The notes below the pieces were generated by a model that worked only from the letters and a program-made list of their open reading frames with translations, ran no database searches and was not told where the DNA came from. Made by a program: the position numbers and the translations under genes. Below are positions 45,771-55,345 of a stretch of DNA of 64,000 bases, one piece after another. Source of the stretch: Arthrobacter alpinus. GTDB taxonomy: Bacteria > Actinomycetota > Actinomycetes > Actinomycetales > Micrococcaceae. The DNA lies in NCBI RefSeq assembly GCF_001445575.1, contig NZ_CP013200.1, forward strand, positions 744,001 through 808,000, given 5' to 3'. Numbering within the stretch: the first letter of the stretch is position 1; every line of letters begins with the position of its first letter.

Positions 45771-47054
45771 CTAGCCGAACACCAGCGTGGCCACGGTGAA
45801 GATCGCCAGGCCCGCCAGCGAGCCAACCACGGTGCCGTTGATGCGGATAAATTGCAGGTCCTTGCCCACTTGAAGTTCGATCTTCTCGCTGGTTTCCACA
45901 GCGTCCCAGCGCTCCACGGTGTCCGTAATCAGCGAGGTGATCTCGTGCTTGTAGGTGCCTACGAGGTAGGCGGCGGCGTCGGCTATCCACTTGTTGACCT
46001 TGCCCGCAAGTTCGAGATCGGACACCAGCCGGGAGCCGAAATCATGCACGGCCGAGGTGAACTTCAGGCGCAGCTCTGAGGTGGGATCGTCCACGGCATC
46101 CGTCAGCGCCGTCTTGATGGTCTCCCATGTGCGGCCGGCCAATTCCCGTACTTCGGGGTCACCCAGAACCTGAGCCTTAATGTCTTCGGCTTTGGCGATC
46201 ATAGCCGGATCATGTTGGAGCTCCTGCGCAAGATCCTTCAAATACTTGTCCAGTTGCAGCCGGACTTCATGGTGCGGGTTGTCCTGCACGGCCCGGGCAA
46301 ACTTGTAGATTTCCGTGTGGATCTTGTCGCCTACCAATCCATCTACAAAGACCGGAACCCAGCTGGGTGAGCGGTCGGTCACCAAGCCGGAGATGGTGTC
46401 ATGGTTGGCCTGGATCCAAGTTGTGGACCGGTCAACGAGCAGATCTACCAGCGCGTGATGGTGGCCATCGGCAAAGATTCGCTCGGCCAGCTTGCCCACG
46501 GGCGGGCCCCACGGCGGATCCATCACATGCTTGCGGACCAACGACTCGATGACGTCCTGAATGTCGTCGTCCTTCAAGACCGAAATAGCGCCACGCAGGG
46601 CGGCGGCACCCTCGGTAGTCACACGATCCGCGCTGCCCGGCTTGGTGAGCCACGTGCCAACCTTCTGCGCAATATGGGTGGTGGCCAGCTTTTGCGACAC
46701 CACCTCCTCCGCGAGGAAATTGGTTTCCACAAAGTCCCCTAAGGACGCGCCAATCTCATCCTTGCGGTTCGGGATGATGGCGGTGTGTGGAATCTTCAGG
46801 CCCATGGGGTACTTGAACAGAGCCGTGACAGCGAACCAGTCGGCCAGCGCGCCCACCATGCCGCCCTCAGCCGCCGCACGGACATACGCCAGCCAAGGAA
46901 AGCGGGGCTGCAAAGCGAAGGCAAAACAGAACACCACTGCCATGAAAATCAGCAGAGCCAACGCAATGTTTTTCATGCGCTTGAGCGCCGCAGCCTTCAA
47001 AACATCCGGATGCTGAGGTGGAACTGACTGCTCGAGCCTTAGTGTTTGCGCCAT
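45771..47054 (-). CDS. DUF445 family membrane protein
   Basis: The 427-aa protein has one or two N-terminal helices (NIALALLIFMAVVFCFAFAL), then AAAEGGMVGALADWFAVTALFKYPMGLKIPHTAIIPNRKDEIG, the DUF445 hallmark, long helical regions and a C-terminal helix INGTVVGSLAGLAIFTVATLVFG. Function is unknown. The chosen ATG 47054 is eight codons inside the frame; a second ATG at 47078 would overlap the start of the divergent gene. Confidence 0.85.
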   Translation of the reverse strand: MAQTLRLEQSVPPQHPDVLKAAALKRMKNIALALLIFMAVVFCFAFALQPRFPWLAYVRAAAEGGMVGALADWFAVTALFKYPMGLKIPHTAIIPNRKDEIGASLGDFVETNFLAEEVVSQKLATTHIAQKVGTWLTKPGSADRVTTEGAAALRGAISVLKDDDIQDVIESLVRKHVMDPPWGPPVGKLAERIFADGHHHALVDLLVDRSTTWIQANHDTISGLVTDRSPSWVPVFVDGLVGDKIHTEIYKFARAVQDNPHHEVRLQLDKYLKDLAQELQHDPAMIAKAEDIKAQVLGDPEVRELAGRTWETIKTALTDAVDDPTSELRLKFTSAVHDFGSRLVSDLELAGKVNKWIADAAAYLVGTYKHEITSLITDTVERWDAVETSEKIELQVGKDLQFIRINGTVVGSLAGLAIFTVATLVFG

Positions 47055-47076
47055 GGAGTAAGCGTAGCGTGGAGCC

Positions 47077-47943
47077 ATGACAGTTCAGATCTATGCCCAC
47101 CGCGGTTCCAGTGCCGCGTTTGGAGAGCACACTCGAGCCGCCTATTTGCAGGCGCTAGCCGACGGAGCCGACGGCGTCGAATGCGATCTCCACTTGACCG
47201 CCGACGGCGAACTAGTCCTATTGCACGACGATGACGTTGCCCGGACCTCCAATGGGACCGGGCTCGTGGCGGAGTTGACGCTGAAACAGCTGCGCGCCCT
47301 GGATTTCAGCAGTTGGCACGGCGCCGTCATTCCGCCCGAGTACGGCACCATTGCCAACCAGCTCCTCACCTTGCCGGAATTGCTGGAAGTACTGTCCACT
47401 GCCGGGCGCCCCCTTGGCCTGGCCATCGAGTTTAAGTTCGGGGCCACGTTCAAACCGCAGCTGGTGGACGCCACCCTCGAAGCCCTGCGCCGGCACGGCT
47501 GGGAGTCTGAAAACTCCACCGCCGGGAACCTGCACATTTCCTTCATGAGCTTCCATCCCGACGCCGTGAAGCACCTGGCCGAGCAGATCCCCGCCGAGCA
47601 CCTGTGCCAATTGCTAGAACTCGTTCAGGTGGCGGATGTCCGCGAAGACCTGGACGTCGGCACCATGGCCGGGCTGCGCCGGGCCATGAAAGAGGGGGAG
47701 TCGTTAATTGACGACGGCGTTGCGCACCTTGCGGGGCCCGGCGTCGAGTATCTGCGCGCGCACCCGGGCACCGGTGCGCGCTGGGTGGCCGCTGGTCGGG
47801 TGCTGCGCGTGTGGACGGTGGACACCGAAGCGGACTTGGAACTGTGCCTGGCGGCCGGTGTTGCGCAAGTGACAAGCAACAGGCCTCGGGAAATTCGTGA
47901 GCTGGTGGGCGCGCTATCTCCTGCGGATCTTGACGCTATGTGA
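47077..47943 (+). CDS. Glycerophosphodiester phosphodiesterase
   Basis: The 288-aa TIM-barrel enzyme has the GDPD signatures: YAHRGSSAAFGEHTRAAY (catalytic His), GVECDLHLTADGELVLLHDDDVART (metal ligands), and a later LAIEFKFG. It cleaves glycerophosphodiesters to glycerol 3-phosphate and an alcohol. The start codon is 22 bases from the start of DUF445 on the opposite strand. A GH15 gene follows after 12 bases. Confidence 0.9.
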   Translation: MTVQIYAHRGSSAAFGEHTRAAYLQALADGADGVECDLHLTADGELVLLHDDDVARTSNGTGLVAELTLKQLRALDFSSWHGAVIPPEYGTIANQLLTLPELLEVLSTAGRPLGLAIEFKFGATFKPQLVDATLEALRRHGWESENSTAGNLHISFMSFHPDAVKHLAEQIPAEHLCQLLELVQVADVREDLDVGTMAGLRRAMKEGESLIDDGVAHLAGPGVEYLRAHPGTGARWVAAGRVLRVWTVDTEADLELCLAAGVAQVTSNRPREIRELVGALSPADLDAM

Positions 47944-47955
47944 TTGCATGGAACT

Positions 47956-49800
47956 ATGGCATCGCGAATTGAAGACTATGCACTTTTGTCCGATCTGCAC
48001 ACCGGGGCCCTGATAGGCCGCGACGGAAGTATTGACTGGTTGTGCTTTCCGCGCTTTGACTCACCGGCGGTTTTTACCGCCCTGCTCGGCACCAGTGACC
48101 ACGGCCGCTGGCTCATGGCGCCTGCGCACCCTGAAGCAACCGTCACGCAGCGCAGCTACCGTGGGCGGACCTTCGTCTTGGAGACGCTGTGGGAAACCCC
48201 CGACGGCACCGCGCGCATCACGGATTTCATGCCGGTGGGCGACCGCCGTGCGTCCATTGTCCGCCGCATCGACGGACTCAGTGGCAGCGTGGAATTTACC
48301 GAGCGGATCACTGTCCGCCCCGGCTATGGCAAGGTCCTGCCATGGGTGCGGCGCGTCGATGAGGGTGATAAAAACGAAGCAATCGTGGCAATCGCCGGAC
48401 CAGACGCGATGGTGCTGCGCGGGGATAAGCTGCCTCACGCGCTCGACCGTGAACACGTGGGCAGTTTTGTTCTCGAGGCCGGACAGCGCGTGGAGCAGGA
48501 ACTGATTTGGTTCCCGTCGCACCGTCCCGTCCCACCGCCCATCAACATTGAAAAAGCACTTGAAGAGACCAGCAATTACTGGAACAAGTGGGCCGCCCGC
48601 TACAACCAGGACGGCAAATACGCGGCCATTGTGGAGCGCTCACTCTTGGTGCTGCGCGCCCTGACGCATGAGGATACCGGCGGGATTGTTGCGGCGCCCA
48701 CCACCTCGCTGCCCGAAGATTTTGGTGGCGCACGAAACTGGGATTACAGGTTCTGCTGGCTGCGCGATGCGGCGCTGACGCTCGAGGCCATGCTCACCCA
48801 TGGCTTTGCCGAAGAGGCGTTGAAGTGGCGCGACTGGTTGCTGCGCGCGGTGGCTGGGGACCCGGAAGATCTGCAGATCATGTACGGTCTCGGAGGCGAA
48901 CGCGATCTCACTGAGGGCGAGTTGGGCCATCTGCCTGGCTACGAGGGTGCGCTGCCGGTGCGTATTGGCAACGGCGCCGTGGGGCAGTACCAGGCCGATG
49001 TTGTGGGTGAGGTGCTGGTGGCTTTGGAGAAGCTGCGTCTGGCCGGCGGGCACGAGGACCACTTCTCCTGGCCCTTGCAGCAGGCCATGCTGGGTTTCGT
49101 GGAGAAGCACCTGAGCGCCAAGGACCACGGCATCTGGGAAATGCGCGGGGACCTGCTGCATTTCACGCATTCGCGCGTCATGATGTGGGCAGCCTTCGAT
49201 TGTGGCGTCCGTGCTGTGCGCGATCACGGCCTGTCCGGACCGGTTGAACGGTGGGAGGAGCTGCGGAATGAGCTGCATGTCGAAATTATGGAGTTGGGCT
49301 TCAACAAAGAGCTGAACACGTTCACTCAAACCTATGGCGGCACTGCCACCGACGCATCGCTGCTGGTGTTGCCGCAGGTGGGATTTGTGGGCTACGGATC
49401 CCCGGAAATGTTGGGTACCGTGGACGCCTTGGAGGCGGAACTACTCGATGGCCACGGCTTGATCCTGCGCTACCAAACAGCAACCGGGTTGGACGGGCTG
49501 GCCCCCGGCGAACACCCGTTTCTGGCGTGCTCCTTCTGGCTCGTTGAACAGTATGCGCACACTGGCCGCCGCAAGGATGCCGTGAAGCTGATGGACTCCC
49601 TGGTGGGTTTGGCCAATGACGTTGGCCTGCTCAGCGAGGAATACGACATGGAGCAGGGCCGCATGGCTGGCAACTTCCCTCAGGCCTTCTCACACTTGGC
49701 CCTGGTCCGTGCGGCCGATGCCCTCCACGGCACCGAGCAGCTGAGCCTGTCCGATGAACCGATTGACACTCACACGATGCCCATCATCGTGCCTTCCTGA
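47956..49800 (+). CDS. Glycoside hydrolase family 15 protein (trehalase/glucoamylase-like)
   Basis: The 614-residue protein begins MASRIEDYALLSDLHTGALIGRDGSIDWLCFPRFDSPAVF, typical of bacterial GH15 proteins with an N-terminal beta domain. The (alpha/alpha)6 barrel contains LPEDFGGARNWDYRFCWLRDAALTLEAML, with the general-acid Glu region in a later loop. In mycobacteria such enzymes act as trehalases; others are glucoamylases or dextranases. The substrate is unclear. The ATG at 47956 (MASRIED) was preferred over TTG 47944. Confidence 0.85.
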   Translation: MASRIEDYALLSDLHTGALIGRDGSIDWLCFPRFDSPAVFTALLGTSDHGRWLMAPAHPEATVTQRSYRGRTFVLETLWETPDGTARITDFMPVGDRRASIVRRIDGLSGSVEFTERITVRPGYGKVLPWVRRVDEGDKNEAIVAIAGPDAMVLRGDKLPHALDREHVGSFVLEAGQRVEQELIWFPSHRPVPPPINIEKALEETSNYWNKWAARYNQDGKYAAIVERSLLVLRALTHEDTGGIVAAPTTSLPEDFGGARNWDYRFCWLRDAALTLEAMLTHGFAEEALKWRDWLLRAVAGDPEDLQIMYGLGGERDLTEGELGHLPGYEGALPVRIGNGAVGQYQADVVGEVLVALEKLRLAGGHEDHFSWPLQQAMLGFVEKHLSAKDHGIWEMRGDLLHFTHSRVMMWAAFDCGVRAVRDHGLSGPVERWEELRNELHVEIMELGFNKELNTFTQTYGGTATDASLLVLPQVGFVGYGSPEMLGTVDALEAELLDGHGLILRYQTATGLDGLAPGEHPFLACSFWLVEQYAHTGRRKDAVKLMDSLVGLANDVGLLSEEYDMEQGRMAGNFPQAFSHLALVRAADALHGTEQLSLSDEPIDTHTMPIIVPS

Positions 49801-49898
49801 GGCGGCGTTCCGGCACGGAATCTTGGTGCGGTCTTGGGGTGTTTCTTGCCATGCGGACCGACGTGAGCCCACGGCGTGTGGCGTGAAACTATAAGGCC

Positions 49899-50678
49899 AT
49901 GAAGCTTAGCGAGTCACCGGCAGCCAAAATTGGGCTCTCAATCTCGATTGCCACGGGACTGTACGGGATCTCCTTCGGGGCACTTTCGGTGGCCTCCGGG
50001 CTGACACTCGGGCAGACTATGGCGCTGAGCCTGCTGCTTTTTAGCGGCGGCTCCCAGTTTGCTTTCATCGGCGTGGTGGCCGGCGGCGGATCGGCGGTGG
50101 CTGCCATGAGCGCCGCGGCACTGTTGGGGATCCGCAACGGCGTTTACGGCATGCAGATCAATGCGCTCCTGCGGCCCACCGGCTGGCGTCGGTTTGCCGC
50201 CGCGCACGTCACCATTGATGAATCCACGGCGACGGCCACGGGGCAGAGCGATCCGGGCGAACAAAAGCGCGGATTCTGGGTGGCCGGGCTGGGCATTTTT
50301 ATTCTATGGAACATCATGACCTGCGTGGGAGCCGTGGTTGGTGCCGCGCTGGGAGATCCCAAGCAATGGGGACTCGACGGCGCCGCAGTGGCTGCGTTCC
50401 TTGGCCTACTGTGGCCCCGCATCAGGTCGTTCCAGCCGGCTGCCATAGCGATTGTGTGTGCGCTGGTGACCCTGTTGGCGGTTCCCCTGGTGCCTGCCGG
50501 AGTGCCCATTCTGGTGGCGGCCGTAGTGGCCGGACTCATTGGCTGGTTCCGCCCCACGCCCGATGCGGGCCACGACGGTGACGGACTGGAACCTGAGCTT
50601 GATCCCTATAAGCACGACGCCGGCACCTTGCCCGTGCGCGAATCTGGCCCGCGTGGGCACAAAGGGAAGGAACTATGA
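49899..50678 (+). CDS. azlC: AzlC-family branched-chain amino acid exporter subunit
   Basis: The 259-aa membrane protein has about six helices and the AzlC hallmark GLSISIATGLYGISFGALSV, LLFSGGSQFAFIG and GIRNGVYG. AzlC with AzlD (the BrnFE/YgaZH type) exports branched-chain amino acids. Its C-terminal 35 residues are hydrophilic and Gly/Asp-rich (GHDGDGLEPELDPYKHDAG). The stop overlaps azlD by four bases. Confidence 0.88.
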   Translation: MKLSESPAAKIGLSISIATGLYGISFGALSVASGLTLGQTMALSLLLFSGGSQFAFIGVVAGGGSAVAAMSAAALLGIRNGVYGMQINALLRPTGWRRFAAAHVTIDESTATATGQSDPGEQKRGFWVAGLGIFILWNIMTCVGAVVGAALGDPKQWGLDGAAVAAFLGLLWPRIRSFQPAAIAIVCALVTLLAVPLVPAGVPILVAAVVAGLIGWFRPTPDAGHDGDGLEPELDPYKHDAGTLPVRESGPRGHKGKEL

Positions 50679-50986
50679 GCCTGTGGTTTTGGCTGCTGGT
50701 TGCGGCGGCACTGGCCTACGCCACCAAACTGCTGGGCTACCTGGTCCCGGCAAAAGTGCTGGACAACCCCAGAATGTCACACATGGCCGGGACGTTGACC
50801 ATTGGACTGCTCGCGTCACTCACCGTAGTGAATGCGGCCGCCAGCGGCACATCTGTGGTTCTCGACGCCCGGGTAGGTGCGTTGCTTGCGGCGGCAGTGG
50901 CGCTCTGGCTCAAGGCCCCATTTTTGGTGGTGGTCCTGGCCGGTGCCGCTGCCGCCGCGGGGCTTCGACTACTTGGTTGGCCCTGA
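50675..50986 (+). CDS. azlD: AzlD-family small membrane partner of AzlC
   Basis: The 103-residue protein has three to four hydrophobic segments (MSLWFWLLVAAALAYATKLLGYLVP, LTIGLLASLTVVNAAAS, AAAVALWLKAPFLVVVLAGAAAAAGL). AzlD is the obligate small partner of AzlC. Its start overlaps azlC (ATGA) and its last 18 bases overlap the end of the convergent minus-strand gene. Confidence 0.86.
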   Translation: MSLWFWLLVAAALAYATKLLGYLVPAKVLDNPRMSHMAGTLTIGLLASLTVVNAAASGTSVVLDARVGALLAAAVALWLKAPFLVVVLAGAAAAAGLRLLGWP

Positions 50987-51742
50987 ACCGTAGGGGTTCT
51001 GGTTGGGATCCTGCTGGCCATAAGGCTGGTTGGGATCCTGCGGCTGAGCCTGCGTCTGGCCGTACTGCTGTGACGGGGCCTGGCCGTATTGCTGGTTGGG
51101 ATCCTGCGGCTGGCCGTACTGTGGAGCCGGAGCCTGGCCATACTGCTGTGAGTACGCAGCGTTGGGGTCCTGCTGGCCATACTGCTGAGTCTGTGGTTGA
51201 CCGTACTGCTGAGTTTGAGTCTGGCCGTACTGCTGCTGTGCGTAGTACTGAGCGTACTGTTTCTGCTCCGCGGTCAGGTAGGAGGGGCCGCGGTACTGCG
51301 CGTCGCCGTAGGAGAGGATGGCGGCAAAAACTACTGGCAGAAAGATCAATCCAACAGTGAAGCCGGTTTCCTTGCCGAATGACTTGGACATGTCGTTCAT
51401 GATGACAATCATCATGTAGATGTTGAAGTAGGGGATGAAAAGGAACCAGAAGTGCGACTCCGGGCGGCCCACCATCTTCACCATGATCCAGGAATTGTAG
51501 AACGGTACAAAGGCCTTCCACTTCGGATGCCCGGCCTTGCTGAATGCTCCGGCCCAGGCGAATCCATTGATCAGCCAGGCCACGGCAAAAATGAGCAGGT
51601 AGATGCCCATGATGAGCATGATCAGGCCCGCTGCATCGGCGGAGCTCATGGTGCTCTCGTTGCTGTAGTCATAGTCGGAGCTGTATGGGTCCGTGGCAGG
51701 GGCCAGCGGAAGGGAAAGAAGGGAGGAGAGCATGCCTGCCAT
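50969..51742 (-). CDS. DUF5684-like membrane protein with a Gln/Tyr/Gly-rich tail
   Basis: The 257-residue protein has four hydrophobic segments in the first half, with AWAGAFSKAGHPKWKAFVPFYNSWIMVKMVGRPE, the pattern of DUF5684-type signal-peptidase-I-associated proteins. The last 90 residues are low complexity, with many QQYGQ, YGQPQ and DPNQ repeats. The start could be 51742 or 51733, and neither has a strong ribosome site. The 3' end overlaps azlD by 18 bases. Function is unknown. Confidence 0.75.
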   Translation of the reverse strand: MAGMLSSLLSLPLAPATDPYSSDYDYSNESTMSSADAAGLIMLIMGIYLLIFAVAWLINGFAWAGAFSKAGHPKWKAFVPFYNSWIMVKMVGRPESHFWFLFIPYFNIYMMIVIMNDMSKSFGKETGFTVGLIFLPVVFAAILSYGDAQYRGPSYLTAEQKQYAQYYAQQQYGQTQTQQYGQPQTQQYGQQDPNAAYSQQYGQAPAPQYGQPQDPNQQYGQAPSQQYGQTQAQPQDPNQPYGQQDPNQNPYGSGPTK

Positions 51743-51842
51743 TTTATCTGCAACCGCAGAATGCGCCAATGGGGTGAACTACCCATAATGGAAGCTAACC
51801 AACGGGGACAACCCCGGAAACCTTCAAAAACAGGAGTCTCTC

Positions 51843-52175
51843 ATGATTGTGGCATTTTCAGTAGCACCCAGCGGCGCTCCCACCGACGTTCCGGCGGGAA
51901 CTGGCGACGACGCTTCCGTCCACACGGCCGTAGCGGCAGCGGTCAAGGTGGTCCGCGAGTCCGGCCTGCCCAACCGCACCAGTTCCATGTTCACCGAGAT
52001 TGAGGGTGAGTGGGATGAGGTCATGGACGTAGTCAAGCGGGCCACTGAGGCGGTAGGACGCTACGGAACCCGAGTTTCCTTGGTACTTAAGGCCGACATT
52101 CGACCCGGCCATACCGGTGAACTCACCGGCAAGGTAGACCGACTGGAAGGTGCGTTGGGTGCCTTGGGCGAGTGA
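51843..52175 (+). CDS. Thiamine-binding protein family (MTH1187/YqgV)
   Basis: The 110-aa protein has the ferredoxin-like fold of the MTH1187/YqgV (DUF77) family: MIVAFSVAPSGAP, a helix with VHTAVAAAVKVVRESGLPNRTSSMFTEIEGEWDEVMDVVKRA, and RVSLVLKADIRPGH. Members bind thiamine. AGGAG precedes ATG 51843. Confidence 0.88.
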   Translation: MIVAFSVAPSGAPTDVPAGTGDDASVHTAVAAAVKVVRESGLPNRTSSMFTEIEGEWDEVMDVVKRATEAVGRYGTRVSLVLKADIRPGHTGELTGKVDRLEGALGALGE

Positions 52176-52268
52176 CCGGCGTCGTGCACTAAAAGAGCGA
52201 GACAGCGGGGGACGATACTCGGCACGACGGGCGGAATCCGCCCGCACCCTTGTGGAGTCGGCTGCCGC

Positions 52269-52634
52269 ATGACCATTTTTCTGCGCGAGGCCACCGTGGC
52301 GGATGCAGAAGCCGTCATGCGCCTGCACCTGCGCTGCCACGAAGAAGCGTATGGCCGTCATCTGCCACCGGAATTTTTTGACCTGTGGCGGCAAACGCTA
52401 CCGGGCCGGATTGAAAACCTCGAAAAGTCCATCGTCGCCGGCCATATACCCACAGTGGCATGCGATGGACAGGGGCTAGTTGGGGTGGCAGCTGTTGGGC
52501 ATAGCGAGGATCCTCGGGCACCCAGGCCCCTGGAATTGCGGATGATCTACACCCTTGAGCGGGTCCATGGACGAGGCCTAGCGTCCGCTCTCTATAGTCC
52601 GCATGGTCCGGGAGGCTGTGGGCGAGTGAGCTGA
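52269..52634 (+). pseudogene. Truncated GNAT acetyltransferase
   Basis: The frame encodes the first 110 residues of a GNAT protein (MTIFLREATVADAEAVMRLHLRCHEEAYGRHLPPEFF, then LRMIYTLERVHGRGLASAL), the last part of which is the beginning of the acetyl-CoA loop. After GLASAL it turns into SPHGPGGCGRVS and stops, where the family continues for another 40 or so residues. In another frame RMVREAVGE, a plausible next part, is seen just before a stop. I infer a decayed gene with a frameshift. Confidence 0.6.
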
Positions 52635-52726
52635 GCCGTGAGTTTGGGTGCGCATGACTGCGACTACGCTGGCAGGGTGACTATCTTGCCGCGCATCATG
52701 GACCGCCCGCCCGCCGAGAAGCCCTG

Positions 52727-53593
52727 ATGGGCCGCAAGCGAGTACCCAAAAATGGTGCTGAAGAACCCGAGCTGCCAGTCAAGGGGGCGCCGAAAGGCCC
52801 CGTGGCCGGTAAGTTTCAAACGGACACCGGCACGGCGGAGCTGATCCCCGACGGTGACAATCCCCACGGCTGGCTGCTCATGCTCAACGGCGTCCAAAGC
52901 TCCCACGTTGACCTGGCAGACCCCTTGCGTCTGGACTTTGAGTACATGCGCTGGATCATGGCGCTGGTGCAAGACCGGTGGGCAACCAGTGAGAAGCTGC
53001 GCACGCTGAGTCTTGGCGGTGCTGCTTGTTCCATGCCACGCTATCTTGTTGCCGCCTACCCCAACTCCCGCAACGTCGTGGTGGAAATTGACGGGGCGTT
53101 GGCCAACTACGTCCGCGACTGGTTCGATCTGCCCCGGGCGCCGTTGCTGAAAATCCGCGTAGGGGAGGCCCGTGAAGTGACCGAATCACTGGCCGAAGCC
53201 AGCCGCGAGCTCATCATCCGCGATGTCTTTGCTGGCTCCAAAACTCCCCATGCGCTCACCACTGCAGAGTTCACAGAGGCAGCCCGCAAGGTACTTATTC
53301 CCGATGGCGTATATGTTGTGAACTGCGGTGACGCGCCGTCCTTGACTACTGCGCGGCGGGAAGCGGCCACCATTGCAGCCGCCTTCGAACACACCGTCAT
53401 CATTGCCGATCCGCCTATGTTGAAGGGGCGCCGGTCAGGCAACATCATCATCGCCGGCAGCGATGCCCCGTTGGGTGATGGTGCCGGCCTGCCCCGCACT
53501 CTGCTCGGCGGCGCCATGCCCGCCCATCTCTGGGATGACGCCAAGGTCCGCCAGTTCGGACGCAGCTCCGTGGTGCTGCGCGATGACCTTTAG
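52727..53593 (+). CDS. Spermidine synthase-like (fused-MFS family type) SAM-dependent protein
   Basis: The 288-aa protein resembles actinobacterial spermidine-synthase-like methyltransferases: LNGVQSSHVDLADPLRLDFEYMRWI, then LRTLSLGGAACSMPRYL (SAM-binding strand and loop) and NVVVEIDGALANYVRDWF. The gatekeeping polyamine residues are not obvious, so polyamine synthesis is uncertain. It starts at ATG 52727 and is convergent with the permease gene. Confidence 0.78.
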   Translation: MGRKRVPKNGAEEPELPVKGAPKGPVAGKFQTDTGTAELIPDGDNPHGWLLMLNGVQSSHVDLADPLRLDFEYMRWIMALVQDRWATSEKLRTLSLGGAACSMPRYLVAAYPNSRNVVVEIDGALANYVRDWFDLPRAPLLKIRVGEAREVTESLAEASRELIIRDVFAGSKTPHALTTAEFTEAARKVLIPDGVYVVNCGDAPSLTTARREAATIAAAFEHTVIIADPPMLKGRRSGNIIIAGSDAPLGDGAGLPRTLLGGAMPAHLWDDAKVRQFGRSSVVLRDDL

Positions 53594-53622
53594 CTGAGCC
53601 GGACTCCGGCGGAATGCTCGCC

Positions 53623-53688
53623 GAGTGTCCAGATAATGTACGGTCTGACCGCTGAAACGGCGTGAAAGCGTACGTTATCTGGACACTC
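53623..53688. repeat. Long inverted repeat between convergent genes
   Basis: Arms 53623-53642 (GAGTGTCCAGATAATGTACG) and 53669-53688 match at 19 of 20, with a 26-base centre. The arms are less GC-rich than the surroundings. No U-tract is visible. Confidence 0.87.
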
Positions 53689-53705
53689 ACCGGTGGTGGG
53701 GCCGA

Positions 53706-55154
53706 TCAGCGCGAGGCGGGTGCCGCCGTCGTGCTTGGTTTTGAGGTACTTGTCGGTGAAGGGCTTTCATCCACAAGGACGGCCCGTTGCCGGCCTTTTC
53801 CGCGAACCCAGAGCTTGAAGGCGAGCGTCAGCAGGACCAGCCAGAGGGCACCAACATAGAGTGCCACGCGGGTATCGGCGTAAACGCCCAGGAGCACGAT
53901 CACGCCCGCCATGAAGAGGGCTGTCAGGATTGAGGCGAGCGGCCAGAGTGGGACCGGGAATGCCGAGGGGGCCAGTGCGTTGCGTGCGATCTCACGCTTC
54001 ATGGCCACGTGTGAGGCCAGGATCATGATCCAGACCCACACCGTGGCGAAGGTGGCGATCGAGGCGATGAGCAAGAAGACGTCCTCGGGGATGGTCGCGT
54101 TCAGAACCACGCCCGCCAGCAGCACGGCGGTCATGAGCAGCACAGTCATCCACGGCACGCCGCGCTTGGAGATGCGGCCAAAGACGGCGGGTGCATGACC
54201 CTGGGCAGAGAGGCCGAAGAGAACGCGGCCGGCACCGAAAATATCGGAGTTGATCGCCGAGAGCGCCGCGGTAATGACCACCGCGTTGAGGATGTGTGCG
54301 GCCAGCGGGATGCCCAGAGAGTCGAATATCTGCACGAAGGGACTGGTTTCGCCGGTGATCTCGTTCCACGGGATCAGGGACATCAGCACGCCCAAGGTCA
54401 GCACATAGAACAGCAGGATCCGTACCGGAACAGTGTTGACGGCTGCCGGGATGGACTTGCTGGGATCCTTGGCTTCGCCGGCCGTCACGCCAATGGTTTC
54501 AATGCCACCGAAGGCAAACATGACCACAGCGAACGCGGCCAGGAGCCCCGCCCATCCGTTGGGCATGAAGCCGCCATTGTTGACGAGGTTGCCGAGGCCT
54601 GCGGTGGCCTGTGCGCCTTCCAAGTGGAAGCCAAAAACGATGATCGCCACACCCCCGGCGATCATGGCGATGATGGCGGAAACCTTGATGAGTGAGAACC
54701 AGAATTCCAGCTCACCAAAGACTTTAACGCTCAGAAGGTTGATGGCGGCCAAGAAGAAGATGATGGCCAGAATCCAGATCCAACGCGGCACATCATGGAA
54801 CCAGAAACCCATATAGATGCTGAAGGCCGTAACGTCGGCGATGGCAACGATGGCCATTTCGAAAACGTAGGTCCAGCCGGTAATGAATCCAGCCAGCGGG
54901 CCCAGGTATCGGCTGGCATATTGGCCAAAGGAGCCAGATACCGGGTGGCGGACTGCGAGTTCACCCAGAGCGCGCATCACCATGAAAACGGCTGCGCCGG
55001 CAATGATGTACGCCAGCAGGACGGCGGGGCCTGCCTTTTGGATGGCACTCGAGGACCCGTAGAACAAGCCGGTGCCGATGGCAGAGCCCAACGCCATGAA
55101 GCGAATGTGGCGGGCAGTCAGGCCGCGGGTCAGGACGGATCCATGGGAGTTCAT
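53706..55154 (-). CDS. Amino acid permease (APC/AAT family), probable histidine permease
   Basis: The 482-residue protein has 12 predicted helices and the AAT signature [35 protein letters not shown] and [33 protein letters not shown]. It is divergent from an IclR gene and near hutH and hutG, so histidine or urocanate-related uptake (HutT-like) is likely but inferred. The C-terminus is a short Ser/Thr/Pro-rich tail. Confidence 0.82.
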   Translation of the reverse strand: MNSHGSVLTRGLTARHIRFMALGSAIGTGLFYGSSSAIQKAGPAVLLAYIIAGAAVFMVMRALGELAVRHPVSGSFGQYASRYLGPLAGFITGWTYVFEMAIVAIADVTAFSIYMGFWFHDVPRWIWILAIIFFLAAINLLSVKVFGELEFWFSLIKVSAIIAMIAGGVAIIVFGFHLEGAQATAGLGNLVNNGGFMPNGWAGLLAAFAVVMFAFGGIETIGVTAGEAKDPSKSIPAAVNTVPVRILLFYVLTLGVLMSLIPWNEITGETSPFVQIFDSLGIPLAAHILNAVVITAALSAINSDIFGAGRVLFGLSAQGHAPAVFGRISKRGVPWMTVLLMTAVLLAGVVLNATIPEDVFLLIASIATFATVWVWIMILASHVAMKREIARNALAPSAFPVPLWPLASILTALFMAGVIVLLGVYADTRVALYVGALWLVLLTLAFKLWVRGKGRQRAVLVDESPSPTSTSKPSTTAAPASR

Positions 55155-55265
55155 GAGTGGGCTTTCTCACGCAGCTCAGCAAGTGGGCTGCGGCACTGTT
55201 GATGTAAATCGGGTGGCCTGTGTCACCGTATTGCCGATTTTGGGGCTAAAAGTGTCTTGTTTTTC

Positions 55266-55285
55266 CTGAAAATCTGGGATTTCAG
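55266..55285. promoter_or_regulatory. Putative IclR operator between permease and regulator genes
   Basis: CTGAAA (55266-55271) and TTTCAG (55280-55285) enclose an 8-base centre, giving a 20-bp interrupted palindrome in the 190-base divergent promoter region. It is about 60 bases upstream of the IclR start and 110 from the permease start. The role is inferred from position and symmetry. Confidence 0.5.
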
Positions 55286-55345
55286 ACGCCAATATTCTAT
55301 ATTGTGCAAAGAGCTATGGCGATCTGCACCAATGATGAGGGGATC

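Noticed and set aside
20970..52187. CCGGCGTCGTGC shared by three intergenic sites (about 20968, 43969 and 52176)
   Set aside because: Twelve bases of high-GC sequence, also met in coding regions; no common structure or position was visible.
52180..52229. Hairpin after the thiamine-binding protein gene (CGTCGTGC and GCACGACG)
   Set aside because: Only an 8-bp stem with a 34-base loop and no U-tract; not strong enough to call a terminator.
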